Source: Autumnicola sp041679265 (lineage in GTDB: Bacteria > Bacteroidota > Bacteroidia > Flavobacteriales > Flavobacteriaceae). From it: 64,000 nucleotides of DNA. The notes under the pieces are model-generated. The model was not told the origin of the DNA. It saw only the letters and a list, made by a program, of their open reading frames with translations, and ran no database searches. A program made the translations under genes and the position numbers. This document shows positions 1 through 9,750 of the stretch, piece after piece. Within the stretch, counting starts at the first letter, position 1, and every line of letters starts with the position of its first letter. The stretch lies in assembly GCF_041679265.1 (NCBI RefSeq), contig NZ_JBGFSM010000008.1, positions 62,001 to 126,000 on the forward strand, given 5' to 3'.

Positions 1-3000
1 AACTTAGATGGAGAGTCCGTTAGCTGTACATTTACCCTCACCCGCCGCGATACAGGTGTGCCGTATGTTATTTGCCCCGGCAACCAAACCGTTAATTATA
101 ATTCTGCAGAAGGATTTATAATTCCCAATTATATACCGCAGTCTGAAGTTTCAGACAATTGTGCAATTGCCAGCGTAGAGCAATCACCAGAACCGGGAGT
201 GCTTATACAGGAGAATACTGAAGTGACTATAACCGCAACCGATGCTGCCGGAAACTCGTATACCTGTAGGTTTTCGGTTTTTATAGAAGAGGAAAATCCT
301 TTCACTTTTGAATGCACCGGGGATCAAAATGGCTCTTTAGACGAAAATTGTGAGTTTGAAGTGCCGGATTATACCGTTTCCTTAAGGCAGGAATTTCCGC
401 AGGCCGAGTTCACCCAATCTCCGGAAGCCGGAGCTTTTATTTCAACGGGAACAACCGTTACCATCAATGGAACTTTAGATGGTGAAAATTATTCCTGCAC
501 TTTTCAGCTAAATTTATCCGATACTTCCGCTCCACAAATTACCTGTCCTAATCCAAAGGCCGAAAATTTTGATCCAGAAGAAGGTTTTATGGTTCCAGAT
601 TATTATGAAGAACTGTTGGTTTCCGATAATTGTACTTCGGAAGAAAGCCTTCAAATCACCCAATCTCCGGCTGTGGGAGAAATTATTTATGCCAGCCAGC
701 AAATTTCTTTTACCGTTACCGACGCTTCGGGAAATACTGGAAATTGTAGTTTTCAGCTAACTTTAGAGGAAGAAGAGGAAAATCCAGGTGCTTGCCGGGA
801 TAATAGTGTTCAGCTGGATAATAATGGGCAGGCCGTGCCAGATCCCGCTCTGTTTTACAACGGAAATCCTGCAGAAGATAATGTAAGCCTGTCTTTAAAC
901 CGAAACCTGTTAACCTGTGACGATCTGGGGGAGACTGTCCTGGAATTGACAATTACAACGAACGCTGGCACTGAAACTACCTGTACCGTAACCGCCCTCG
1001 TAAAAGATAATTTAGAACCCGTTTTTGAATGTCCGGACTCTATAACAGGAGGTTTCGAAATTACCGAAGGATATGAGGTGCCCGATTTTTCTTTCAATTA
1101 CCCGGCAAGTGACAATTGTTTAGGGGAGCTGGAATACTCCCAAATTCCTGAACCAGGAACTGTTCTTTATGAAGTGGAAAATTATCCGGTTACTTTAAGC
1201 GCCACAGATGCTTCGGGCAATACCGGCAGCTGTACATTTATCCTCGACTTTACCGCTATGGATAGTTTTGATTTGCTTTGCAATGGCGAAATAAGGGTGC
1301 AGCCTGATGAAAACTGCGAATTTCGCCTGCCGGACCTGGCAGATGAATATACCTACTTTCCTGAAGTAGCCGTGATATCACAGTCCGTTCCCACAGGCCA
1401 ACTGCTAACCGAAGATACTCATGTTACTATTACTGCAACCTACAACGGGCAAACCAGGACCTGCGAAATAGAGGTCATCCTGGTAGATTATGATGGCCCG
1501 GTTTTTAGTTGTTTGCCCTTACAAAATGTCCCCTATACCCCTTCTGAAGGTTTTATCCTGCCAGATTATTCCGAGCAGGTGGAAGTAACCGATAACTGCG
1601 GAATTACAAGTGTTGTTCAGGATCCGCTGCCGGGGGTGGAAATAAATGAAGATACTACAGTAACCATTACTGCTGAAGATACCTTTGGAAATATTAGTAA
1701 TTGTTATATATATGTTTACCTGGAAGAAGAGCAGAATGGTAACGGGAACAATCTTCCTGTGGCCAGTGATGATTATTATGAAACTTTTCATAATCAAACT
1801 TTAATGGTTGCCGCTCCCGGGGTGCTGGAAAATGATAATGATGCCGACGGGGACAACCTTAGCGCCACGCTTCAAAACGGCCCTGCTTTTGGTACAGTAA
1901 GCCTGAATGCCGATGGTTCTTTTACTTACGTGCCACAGCAGGATTATACCGGCCCGGACACTTTCAGCTATTTTGCCAGTGATGGAGAAGGCAATTCTAA
2001 CCTGGCCGTTGTGCATATCGAGGTAAAATATGATCCGCCGGTAGCGCGAAATGACAATTATTCCACGCCGCAGGATACCCAGCTTCAGGTTTCTGCCGAA
2101 GAAGGCCTTCTGCAAAATGATTCAGATCCCGATGGCGACAATCTTACGGTTATTCAGGTTTCTGAAGTGAGCAATGGTACTTTAAATTTACAGCCGGACG
2201 GTTCTTTTACATACACTCCCAACACCGGTTTTTCCGGGACAGATAGTTTTACTTACTACGTGACTGATGGCGGAGGGGAATCTGCCGAAGCTACCGTAAC
2301 GATAAACGTGATTGGCAGTGGCACCAGTGCTTTTATAGATTGTCAGGAAATCATCACGTTGAACCTTGATGAAAACGGGACCGCGAGTGCCGCCCTTTCA
2401 GATTTATATGCTTCTAAAAGCGATAATGTAGAGGTGGCGGCAAATAATTTAAATTTCGATTGTTCAGATTTCGATAATGATAATTTTATTGAACTCACCT
2501 ATTCCGGGGCTTTAAACGGCAGCTGTAGTGTGGAAGTGATCCTGCGGGACAATATCGCCCCGGTAGCAGAATGTGTAGATGCTTATGAACTCAGCCTGTC
2601 TGGTGGTACTGCAAACCTTTCTGCGGAAGAGCTTAATTTCAATTCTTCTGATAATTGTGAAATTATCAATATGAGCATAGATAAAACCGCTTTTACCACG
2701 GCAGATATTGGTGAAAATATTGTTACCCTCACCGTGATTGATGCTGCCGGCAATACCGACAGCTGCCAGGCCGTGGTTACGGTAACTGAAGCTAATACAG
2801 GTGGGGGAGAAGTGAGCTGCGTGAACGGCGTTACCCTGGAGCTGGACCAGAACGGGGAAGCTGTACTTGATATTAACGATGTTTATACAGGGAATCCGCA
2901 GGGCGAACTTTCTCTTAGCCGCAGCCTTTACACCTGTGCCGATAATGGAGTGAGCAGGCAAAGGTTTTATTATACTGAAAATGGCCAGGAAACCTTTTGT

Positions 3001-3561
3001 GAATTTTCGGTCACAGTGGCAGACAATTTAGGCCCACAGATCGTGGCCAATCCTGTGCCGCTTCAGTTAGATGAAAATGGCCAGGCTGTTTTAACCGAAG
3101 AACTATTAAGAAACACAGTTGTTGCCACAGATAATTGTTCAGAAGAACTCACATATGAATTTGGGCCGAAGGATTTTACCTGTAAAGATGTAGGGCAAAA
3201 TTTTATTGATCTTGAGGTGACTGATGAAAACGGAAATACCACTGCAGCAAGAGTAGCGGTTTTTGTAGAAGCGGCCCCAGGTCTTTGCCAGCCGCAGGAA
3301 TGGGACTTTATAAGGGTTTATCCAAACCCTAACAGCGGGCGGTTTAAAGTTCTTGCGCCTTCAAACGTAATTATAGAAAAAATTCTGGTCTTTGATATGC
3401 GGGGCAGGTACCTGCTGGAAAGACAATTTGAAGAGGAGCTGCCGGGACAGGAATATGATATGGATCTTGGAGAATTAGAAACGGCGGTGTATGTTCTTCA
3501 AATATTTACGAACACAGATGACCAGGAAGAAATAGAAATCCGTAGGATAATTTACGAATAG
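1..3561 (+). CDS. Large HYR/cadherin-like adhesin with type IX secretion signal (5' end missing)
   Basis: The reading frame is open from base 1, and the first residues continue the repeat pattern (a LDGESVSCTF module like one near base 475), so the gene starts upstream of the window. It is a chain of HYR-type Ig-like repeats of about 80 residues, each with a D-N-C motif, a QSPxPG turn and a TDASGNT-like strand ending in Cys. Two cadherin-like/Big_9 repeats with DADGDNL, GSFTY and TDGxGxS motifs lie at about 1750-2310, followed by further HYR-like modules. The last 85 residues (from about 3301) have the VYPNPNSGRF start of a type A type IX sorting domain. This predicts a secreted or surface-attached adhesin rich in disulfides and calcium-type motifs. 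Ligand unknown. It converges on miaA with a 21-base gap. Confidence 0.88.
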   Translation, partial: NLDGESVSCTFTLTRRDTGVPYVICPGNQTVNYNSAEGFIIPNYIPQSEVSDNCAIASVEQSPEPGVLIQENTEVTITATDAAGNSYTCRFSVFIEEENPFTFECTGDQNGSLDENCEFEVPDYTVSLRQEFPQAEFTQSPEAGAFISTGTTVTINGTLDGENYSCTFQLNLSDTSAPQITCPNPKAENFDPEEGFMVPDYYEELLVSDNCTSEESLQITQSPAVGEIIYASQQISFTVTDASGNTGNCSFQLTLEEEEENPGACRDNSVQLDNNGQAVPDPALFYNGNPAEDNVSLSLNRNLLTCDDLGETVLELTITTNAGTETTCTVTALVKDNLEPVFECPDSITGGFEITEGYEVPDFSFNYPASDNCLGELEYSQIPEPGTVLYEVENYPVTLSATDASGNTGSCTFILDFTAMDSFDLLCNGEIRVQPDENCEFRLPDLADEYTYFPEVAVISQSVPTGQLLTEDTHVTITATYNGQTRTCEIEVILVDYDGPVFSCLPLQNVPYTPSEGFILPDYSEQVEVTDNCGITSVVQDPLPGVEINEDTTVTITAEDTFGNISNCYIYVYLEEEQNGNGNNLPVASDDYYETFHNQTLMVAAPGVLENDNDADGDNLSATLQNGPAFGTVSLNADGSFTYVPQQDYTGPDTFSYFASDGEGNSNLAVVHIEVKYDPPVARNDNYSTPQDTQLQVSAEEGLLQNDSDPDGDNLTVIQVSEVSNGTLNLQPDGSFTYTPNTGFSGTDSFTYYVTDGGGESAEATVTINVIGSGTSAFIDCQEIITLNLDENGTASAALSDLYASKSDNVEVAANNLNFDCSDFDNDNFIELTYSGALNGSCSVEVILRDNIAPVAECVDAYELSLSGGTANLSAEELNFNSSDNCEIINMSIDKTAFTTADIGENIVTLTVIDAAGNTDSCQAVVTVTEANTGGGEVSCVNGVTLELDQNGEAVLDINDVYTGNPQGELSLSRSLYTCADNGVSRQRFYYTENGQETFCEFSVTVADNLGPQIVANPVPLQLDENGQAVLTEELLRNTVVATDNCSEELTYEFGPKDFTCKDVGQNFIDLEVTDENGNTTAARVAVFVEAAPGLCQPQEWDFIRVYPNPNSGRFKVLAPSNVIIEKILVFDMRGRYLLERQFEEELPGQEYDMDLGELETAVYVLQIFTNTDDQEEIEIRRIIYE

Positions 3562-3582
3562 AATTCAATTCTACCATAAAAT

Positions 3583-4509
3583 TTATTTCGAATCAACTTT
3601 TTCTTTAATTTCCTTTTCAGCATAAACTATAATTTGCTCCAGAGGCTCCGCAATATCAAACCATTGGATGGAGTTGTCTTTTCTAAACCAGGTGAGCTGC
3701 CGCTTTGCAAATCGGCGGGTGTTTTTTTGAATTTCGGCCACGGCTTCTTCTATGCTGATTTTTTCTTCAAAATATTGAAACAATTCTTTGTAACCCACGG
3801 TTTTAAGCGCGTTTAAATGCCGCTTCGGGTAAAGTTGCCGCGCTTCTTCCATAAGGCCTGCCTGCATCATTTTTTCTACTCTCAGGTTGATTCGTTCATA
3901 AATTATTGCCCTTTCCGCGGTTAGGCCTATAGAAATAGTATGGAAATTCCTTTTTGTTTTTGCCTGATTAAGAAAGGAAGAGTAAGTCTCGCCGGTGCCA
4001 AGGCAAATTTCCAAAGCTCTTATTAGCCGGTGCGGATTTTCTAAATCTACTTTCTTATAATAATCAGGATCCAAATCTTTAAGTTCTTGCTGAAGCACCT
4101 GAATACCTTCTTTTTCCAAAAATGTATTTAGATTTTCCCTGATTTCAGGATCAACTTCAGGAAAATCGTCTAAACCTTCAGTTATGCTCCTGGTATATAA
4201 TCCACTCCCGCCAACCATTATCGCTATATTCTTCCGAAGAAAGAGTTCTTCAATTTTTGCCATGGCATCTTTTTCAAAATCGCCAACCGAATAATCTTCT
4301 TCTATTGAAATGTGCTGAATAAAATGATGAGGTGCAGCGGCCAGTTCTTCGGCATCGGGAACAGCGGTGCCAATTCTCATTTCTTTAAAAAACTGCCGGG
4401 AATCTGCTGAAATAATTTCAGTATTAAAATACTGGGCCAATTTAATGGCCAAAGCGGTTTTACCAATGGCAGTGGGACCAACAATATTGATAAGAAAATT
4501 AGTGGGCAT
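3583..4509 (-). CDS. miaA: tRNA dimethylallyltransferase MiaA
   Basis: MiaA transfers a dimethylallyl group to A37 of tRNAs that read UNN codons. The N-terminus has the P-loop GPTAIGKT, followed by SADSRQFF (substrate Asp and Ser) and GGSGLY, and the C-terminus has RRFAKRQLTWFR, all diagnostic of the family. About 308 residues, the usual length. I place the start at the ATG at 4509 (MPTNFLINIVG), because the P-loop normally sits a few residues from the start. A longer frame reaching 4548 would add 13 residues with no family match. The start overlaps the end of the upstream ion channel gene by 11 bases, so the two are probably co-transcribed. Confidence 0.95.
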   Translation of the reverse strand: MPTNFLINIVGPTAIGKTALAIKLAQYFNTEIISADSRQFFKEMRIGTAVPDAEELAAAPHHFIQHISIEEDYSVGDFEKDAMAKIEELFLRKNIAIMVGGSGLYTRSITEGLDDFPEVDPEIRENLNTFLEKEGIQVLQQELKDLDPDYYKKVDLENPHRLIRALEICLGTGETYSSFLNQAKTKRNFHTISIGLTAERAIIYERINLRVEKMMQAGLMEEARQLYPKRHLNALKTVGYKELFQYFEEKISIEEAVAEIQKNTRRFAKRQLTWFRKDNSIQWFDIAEPLEQIIVYAEKEIKEKVDSK

Positions 4510-5332
4510 TGAGACGGTTTCCGCAGTTATGGCAAAATTCGGCTTCATTCAGGTGGTTTTGTTCATTGCAAACGGGGCAATGCTGGGTGTTGGTATGTTT
4601 GTGTGGTTCACCGGTTTTGCTGTATTCTGATGTAACGATTCCTGTGGGAACGGCAATAATTCCATAGCCGGTAATCATTAAAATTGAAGCTATAAAACGG
4701 CCAAGAGGGGTGACGGGTGCAATATCGCCAAATCCAACCGTAGTGAGGGTAACAATACACCAGTAAATACTAAGAGGGATATTGTTAAAACCACCGGCTT
4801 CTCCTTCAATTAAATGCATTAAGGTACCGGTAATTACACATATTATTACCACAGCAAATAAGAAAACCAGGATTTTCGCCCGGCTGTTTTTTAGCGCTTC
4901 CATAAGCCGGTTGGATTCTCCCACATAGCGGCTGATCTTTAGTACCCTGAAAACACGTAACAACCTTAAGGCCCTTATGGCAAATAGCAAATTGGCACCA
5001 CCAACAAAAAAGCTGAGGTAACTAGGCAGGGTAGACAGGAAATCCACTATTCCGTAGAAACTAAAAATATAGGCTTTTGGCCTTCTTATACTAATAATGC
5101 GTAAAATGTATTCTGCGGTAAAAATTATAGTAATCACCCATTCTGCCCAGTAAAACGCTGTGGCATACTGAACATAAAGCTCTGTGACACTTTCCATCAT
5201 TACCAGCACCACGCTAATAAGAATAATTATTAGTAAGGCAATATCAAAAAGTTTTCCTGCCGGGGTATCGGCCTCATAAATCACTTCATGAAGTTTGGAC
5301 TTCCAGTTGTGTTTGGTGGTGCGATTTTTCAA
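4499..5332 (-). CDS. Voltage-gated potassium channel-like protein with C-terminal zinc ribbon
   Basis: A six-transmembrane ion channel of the voltage-gated superfamily. An arginine-rich S4 (RALRLLRVFRVLKISR) lies near residue 120, and the pore helix carries TTVGFGD at about residues 197-203, the potassium selectivity filter. S6 follows. The last 25 residues form a CPxC...CxxC zinc ribbon (CPVCNEQ, then FCHNCGNRL), which is not part of the basic channel fold. The start is a TTG at 5332; no ATG lies upstream of the first membrane segment in frame. It probably sits in the inner membrane with the ribbon in the cytoplasm. Gating and partner are unknown. The 3' end overlaps miaA. Confidence 0.85.
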   Translation of the reverse strand: MKNRTTKHNWKSKLHEVIYEADTPAGKLFDIALLIIILISVVLVMMESVTELYVQYATAFYWAEWVITIIFTAEYILRIISIRRPKAYIFSFYGIVDFLSTLPSYLSFFVGGANLLFAIRALRLLRVFRVLKISRYVGESNRLMEALKNSRAKILVFLFAVVIICVITGTLMHLIEGEAGGFNNIPLSIYWCIVTLTTVGFGDIAPVTPLGRFIASILMITGYGIIAVPTGIVTSEYSKTGEPHKHTNTQHCPVCNEQNHLNEAEFCHNCGNRLNAH

Positions 5333-5406
5333 GTTATGCTGATTAGGAATCTTTCAAATTTAAAGAAATTCCCTGAACCAGTGCCGGTTTTTAGAGAAAG
5401 AGGAAG

Positions 5407-6777
5407 CTAATCTGCCGGCGCAAACGCTACAATTTTAAGTTTTTTATTTTTCCGAAGGTAATTTTGGATAATATGCTGAGTGTCCCGGTCATTTTTCATT
5501 GGGGTAATTATAGACTTCACAATATCAGGATTATTGATCTGGTGGTTAAGATTAAAGTAACCCATCCCTTTAAATTCCCCATCTTCAATAAGCAGCACGC
5601 TTTTTTCATCTACTTCTCTTCCTCGGTCTATCACCATCATGTTCTGGCTTTCATAGGAATGTTTATTAATAAGTTCCTTTACCCTTTGGTTGTATTCCTC
5701 TGCGCTTTCTTCTTCGGCACAGGCGCCCCAGCAATCTTTAATAGAATGTTTAAAGCAGCTGCCGGTTCCCTTTTCAAGGCCGGAAAGGCGTTCACAAAGC
5801 TGGTGCTCTTCCACCCAATTGTTAAGCAAGGTCCTGGCCTGGCGCAAATTGGTAAAAGTGGTGATATTAGAACGGCCGTTGGCGCGGCCAATTTTTAAAT
5901 TGATATAACCGTTTTCATCGGTATGGTGATACAATGCATGGCTAAAGATATTCCCTTTTTGAGCATGATTATATCTGGGTTTATTCTGCTTTATTTCCTG
6001 GTTCTCCTTTAAAAGTGCAATCAGCTCATTTCCGCAGGATTCATAGGAAACCGAAGCCACTTCTTTTTGCATTTCCCTGGCTTTGTGATGCTCATTGGTG
6101 AAATGCCTGGTAACTCTTTTCCGGATATTTTTACTTTTTCCAATGTAGATAATTTCTCCTTTTTCATCATGAAGATAATAAACACCGGTACAGGTGGGCA
6201 GTTCTTCAAGAAGATACACTAGTTTTGTATCCAGGTTTTTCTTTGGCTCAAGCCTCACATGGTTTTTTACAATATCTTTTTCCACATCTTTGGCCATGAG
6301 CATTTTAAAAAGCTTTACGGTAGCCTGAGCATCCCCGCTAGCACGATGCCGGTCGCTAAGCGGAATGCCCAGTGATCTTACCAGTTTTCCCAGACTGTAG
6401 GAGGGAAGACCCGGAATAAGTTTTTTTGAAAGTTCTACGGTACACAAAGATTTACGCTCATATTCAAAACCCAGCCGGCGGAATTCTGTTCTTAAAATGC
6501 GATAATCAAATTTGGCATTGTGGGCTACCAGGATGCAATCTGTGGTAATTTCTACAATTCGTTTAGCGACTTCGTAAAATTTTGGCGCATGCCTAAGCAT
6601 ATCATTATTAATTCCGGTAAGATTAACCACAAAAGGCTGGATGGGCTGCTCTGGGTTTACAAGGCTTATAAATTGATCTACAACCTTGTGCCCGTCAAAT
6701 TTATAAATGGCAATTTCGGTTACTCCTTCCTCATTATACTTTCCACCTGTGGTTTCTATGTCTAAAATTGCGTACAA
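5407..6777 (-). CDS. DEDDh exonuclease fused to a GIY-YIG (UvrC-like) nuclease domain
   Basis: The first 165 residues are a DnaQ/epsilon-type 3'-5' exonuclease: DIETTG (D6, E8), AHNAKFD (D91) and HRASGDA (H144, D149) supply all five DEDDh residues. After a short linker, residues 195-275 form a GIY-YIG domain (GVYYL, then YIGKSKN and a following Arg; NELIALLKENQ carries the likely catalytic Glu). The C-terminal 180 residues resemble the UvrC middle region but lack its second nuclease and HhH domains. The enzyme is likely a structure-specific DNA repair nuclease related to Cho. The start is TTG at 6777, with AAGGAAG about 9 bases upstream; the frame is closed by a stop just before. It lies 15 bases after yggS. 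Confidence 0.87.
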   Translation of the reverse strand: MYAILDIETTGGKYNEEGVTEIAIYKFDGHKVVDQFISLVNPEQPIQPFVVNLTGINNDMLRHAPKFYEVAKRIVEITTDCILVAHNAKFDYRILRTEFRRLGFEYERKSLCTVELSKKLIPGLPSYSLGKLVRSLGIPLSDRHRASGDAQATVKLFKMLMAKDVEKDIVKNHVRLEPKKNLDTKLVYLLEELPTCTGVYYLHDEKGEIIYIGKSKNIRKRVTRHFTNEHHKAREMQKEVASVSYESCGNELIALLKENQEIKQNKPRYNHAQKGNIFSHALYHHTDENGYINLKIGRANGRSNITTFTNLRQARTLLNNWVEEHQLCERLSGLEKGTGSCFKHSIKDCWGACAEEESAEEYNQRVKELINKHSYESQNMMVIDRGREVDEKSVLLIEDGEFKGMGYFNLNHQINNPDIVKSIITPMKNDRDTQHIIQNYLRKNKKLKIVAFAPAD

Positions 6778-6792
6778 AAAATTTACTTCCTT

Positions 6793-7452
6793 TTAATTAT
6801 AATTCCGTTCTCCAAAAATACTACTTCCTATTCTAACCATAGTCGTGCCACATTCCAGGGCTATTTTATAATCCCCGCTCATTCCCATAGAAAGCTCTTT
6901 AAAAGAAGGATAGTCTTCTTTAAAGTCGTTAAAAATACTTTTTAATTTCAAAAATTCTTTTTTTACCTGATTTTCATCATCGGTAAAAGTAGCCATGCCC
7001 ATTAATCCTATTATCTCAGTATTCTTCATTTTGGCGTAAGCATCAGAAGTAAGAATTTCTTCAGCTTCCTGCCGGGAAATACCAAATTTCGACTCTTCTT
7101 CGGCTATTTTTATCTGGAGCAGGCAATTTATTTTCCGGTCCACCTTTTTCGCCTGCTTATTGATTTCTTTTAATAATTTTAAACTATCCACAGCATGAAT
7201 CAGGCCAATATAAGGCGCCATATATTTTACCTTATTTCGCTGCACATGGCCCACCATGTGCCATTCGATATCTTTTGGAAGCTCTTCCTGTTTATCGGTC
7301 ATTTCCTGGATCTTGTTCTCACCAAAAATCCGCTGGCCGGCACTATAGGCCGTCATTAAATCTTCGTTGGGCTTGGTTTTGGAGATGGCTACCAGCTTGA
7401 CATCTTCAGGTAATTCTTCTTTAATTTTTTTAATATTTGCTGCAATATCCAT
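6793..7452 (-). CDS. YggS/PROSC-family pyridoxal phosphate homeostasis protein
   Basis: A 219-residue alanine racemase-like TIM barrel without the second domain. The PLP lysine is in VAISKTKP, followed by GENKIQE, WHMVGHVQRNK and the late GMSGDY motif, then RIGSSIFGER at the C-terminus, all typical of the family. These proteins bind PLP and keep its pool balanced; no catalytic activity is established. It is the first gene of a pair with the downstream exonuclease (15-base gap). Confidence 0.93.
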   Translation of the reverse strand: MDIAANIKKIKEELPEDVKLVAISKTKPNEDLMTAYSAGQRIFGENKIQEMTDKQEELPKDIEWHMVGHVQRNKVKYMAPYIGLIHAVDSLKLLKEINKQAKKVDRKINCLLQIKIAEEESKFGISRQEAEEILTSDAYAKMKNTEIIGLMGMATFTDDENQVKKEFLKLKSIFNDFKEDYPSFKELSMGMSGDYKIALECGTTMVRIGSSIFGERNYN

Positions 7453-7499
7453 AGTTAAATCTACAACTTTTTAAAATTATGAACTTCAATTTAAAATCT

Positions 7500-8735
7500 T
7501 CAGAACTCATAAATGGTTAAACCGCTCCGCAATTTGGGTTCGATATAAGTGCTTTTAGGGGGCATGGTTAAACCTTCATCTGCCACTTTTTTTATTTCTG
7601 AAATGTTTAAAGGCATCATTCCAAAACCTACGGTAAATTCTCCGGAATCTACCTTTCCCTTCATTTCCAGGATGTCTTTCTTACCCGGGATATAAGCAAT
7701 GCGTTCATCATTACGCAGGTCTTTAATTCCCAAAATTGGCCTTAGCACTTTTTCAAATAAAATGCAGGGATCCAGGCTGCTTAAAATATTGGTAAAGTTA
7801 TAATTGGTCTTCCTGAGGTAGAGTGCGTAAAATTCACCATCCAAATACATGCTGAAATGATGTTTTTCCACAGGTTTAAATACCTGAAGCCCCCTGTTTT
7901 CTATTCTGAAATGTTCATCGAGCAGCATCAGAAATTCTTCTTTGGAATGGCCGTTGAGGTCTTTTACGAGTCGGCTGAATTCATATATTTTCAAATTGCT
8001 TTCAGAAATAAAATAACTCATAAAGTTATTATAGGATTCTCTCCCGGTATGCCCGTTGTTGTTTTTCGCGTTTTCTTCGGAAAGCAGGTAAGAAGAAGCG
8101 CAGCGGTGATGGCCATCGGCAATATAAATTTTTTCCATTTTACTGAAGAAGTCAGCAATAGCAGCAATTTTTACATCATCATCTACTTTCCAGAGATAAT
8201 GCATTTCCCTTTGCCGGGTAGCAAATTCATATTCCGGAATTTCTTCCATTATTTCATTCAGCAACGCCTGAAGCGCTTCATCATCTTTATAAGTAAGTAA
8301 AACGGGTTCCGTATTAAAACCTACCGTTTTCAGGTAATCCTTAAATAAAACTTCCCGGCTTTCTATAGTATCTTCATGCTTTTTAATTACCCCTTTCTTA
8401 TAATCGGCAGCACTTGCGGCAGCAATAATTCCGCAGCAGGAAAGATCCCGGGTTTCCATTTTGTAGATATAGAAGGAAGGTTTTTCATCCTGAATAAAAG
8501 TATCTTCTTCCTTAAATTCCAGGTAGCGGTTTTTTACCAGCTGAAACCTGTCTGTCCCCGTAATTTTATGCTGAAATTTGTAGCCGGGGTTTAAAATATG
8601 CAAAAATGAATATGGATTATAATCCAGCCTTGCCCTTAGTTCAGCTTCATTATACTCTTCATAAGGGCGGGAAGCTACCAGGCCTGCCATTGCTCTTTTC
8701 GGCCTTACCGCCTTAAATGGAATGATTTTTACCAA
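7500..8735 (-). CDS. DUF1015 family protein (SerK-like kinase fold)
   Basis: A 411-residue protein of the DUF1015 family. Visible signatures are the N-terminal PFKAVRP and the IADGHHRCASSY motif near residue 215. In archaea a related protein (SerK) is an ADP-dependent serine kinase, but the bacterial members are mostly uncharacterised, so I assign no reaction. In many Bacteroidetes the gene sits near phosphoserine and serine synthesis genes, but no serA or serC is seen here. The start is a TTG at 8735; no ATG is available between the preceding stop and the conserved N-terminus. It is 14 bases after the dehydrogenase gene at 8750. Confidence 0.85.
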   Translation of the reverse strand: MVKIIPFKAVRPKRAMAGLVASRPYEEYNEAELRARLDYNPYSFLHILNPGYKFQHKITGTDRFQLVKNRYLEFKEEDTFIQDEKPSFYIYKMETRDLSCCGIIAAASAADYKKGVIKKHEDTIESREVLFKDYLKTVGFNTEPVLLTYKDDEALQALLNEIMEEIPEYEFATRQREMHYLWKVDDDVKIAAIADFFSKMEKIYIADGHHRCASSYLLSEENAKNNNGHTGRESYNNFMSYFISESNLKIYEFSRLVKDLNGHSKEEFLMLLDEHFRIENRGLQVFKPVEKHHFSMYLDGEFYALYLRKTNYNFTNILSSLDPCILFEKVLRPILGIKDLRNDERIAYIPGKKDILEMKGKVDSGEFTVGFGMMPLNISEIKKVADEGLTMPPKSTYIEPKLRSGLTIYEF

Positions 8736-8749
8736 ACGCCAGGAGTTAT

Positions 8750-9640
8750 TTAAGATTCAAATTGTAAAGAAACTTTTTCTGCTTTCTTACTTTCGGAATA
8801 GTCATAAAAGCCTTCGCCAGATTTTACACCGAATTTTCCTGCCCTTACCATTTTAACCAGGAGGGGACAGGGCGCATATTTTGGATTTTTAAAGCCGTCG
8901 TGCATAACTTCTAAAATAGAATGGCAAACGTCAAGGCCAATAAAATCTGCCAGTTGAAGCGGCCCCATGGGATGGGCCATTCCAAGTTTCATCACGGTAT
9001 CGATTTCATAAACCCCTGCCACACCATTGTAGAGTGTTTCTATGGCTTCATTAATCATAGGCATCAATATGCGATTGGCCACAAAGCCCGGATAGTCGTT
9101 GACTTCTACAGGGACTTTGTTCAGCTTTTCAGAAAGTTCCATGATGGTTTTGGTCACTTTATCGCTGGTATTATACCCGCGGATGATCTCTACCAGTTTC
9201 ATGAGCGGCACAGGATTCATAAAATGCATCCCTATAACCCTTTCAGGATTGGAAACCACAGCTGCGATTTGCGTGATGGAAATTGAAGAAGTATTGGAAG
9301 CAAGAATGGTGTTTTTAGAACAATTGCTGTCCAGTTGCTTAAATATTTTTAGTTTCAGCTCTTCATTTTCGGTCGCGGCTTCCACCACGAGATCCACATC
9401 TTTAACCCCGGAAGGAATATCGATTTGCTGAGTGATATTTTTAAGGGTTTCTTCCTTTTGCGCTTCAGTGATCTTTTCTTTGGAAACCATGCGGTCCAGG
9501 TTTTTAGAAATAGTATCTATTCCCTTCTGAAGATTTTCTTTAGAAACATCTATAAGCTGGACTTTGTATCCAAATTGTGCAAAAGTATGGGCAATTCCGT
9601 TTCCCATAGTTCCTGCACCTATTACTGCAATATTCTTCAT
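8750..9640 (-). CDS. hbd: 3-hydroxybutyryl-CoA / 3-hydroxyacyl-CoA dehydrogenase
   Basis: An NAD(P)-dependent dehydrogenase that oxidises (S)-3-hydroxyacyl-CoA, used in beta-oxidation or butyrate-type pathways. The N-terminal Rossmann motif is GAGTMGNGIA, and the catalytic His lies in the HFMNPVPLMKLVEI motif. ANRILMPMINEA and GMAHPMGPLQLADFIGLD mark the C-terminal helical domain. At 296 residues it is the stand-alone short form, not the fused FadB type. ATG start. No other fatty acid oxidation gene is next to it. It leads the DUF1015 gene by 14 bases. Confidence 0.93.
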   Translation of the reverse strand: MKNIAVIGAGTMGNGIAHTFAQFGYKVQLIDVSKENLQKGIDTISKNLDRMVSKEKITEAQKEETLKNITQQIDIPSGVKDVDLVVEAATENEELKLKIFKQLDSNCSKNTILASNTSSISITQIAAVVSNPERVIGMHFMNPVPLMKLVEIIRGYNTSDKVTKTIMELSEKLNKVPVEVNDYPGFVANRILMPMINEAIETLYNGVAGVYEIDTVMKLGMAHPMGPLQLADFIGLDVCHSILEVMHDGFKNPKYAPCPLLVKMVRAGKFGVKSGEGFYDYSESKKAEKVSLQFES

Positions 9641-9674
9641 TTCAATTATTTTAAATTCTGAATTTTATTAATTT

Positions 9675-9709
9675 TAAGCTCTAAGCTCTAAGCTCTAAGC
9701 TCTAAGCTG
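9675..9709. repeat. Tandem heptamer repeat TAAGCTC
   Basis: Five consecutive copies of a 7-base unit: four of TAAGCTC and a final TAAGCTG, with no interruption. It lies between the dehydrogenase start (9640) and the Gfo/Idh/MocA gene end (9807), where no protein is encoded. Confidence 0.9.
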
Positions 9710-9750
9710 TCAGTAGTGAGTTTTTTGTTTTTCTACTTTTTCAACTTCCC

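Noticed and set aside
1519..2961. Long antisense frames opposite the adhesin gene
   Set aside because: They lie wholly inside the repeats of a well-supported protein on the plus strand and show no domain.
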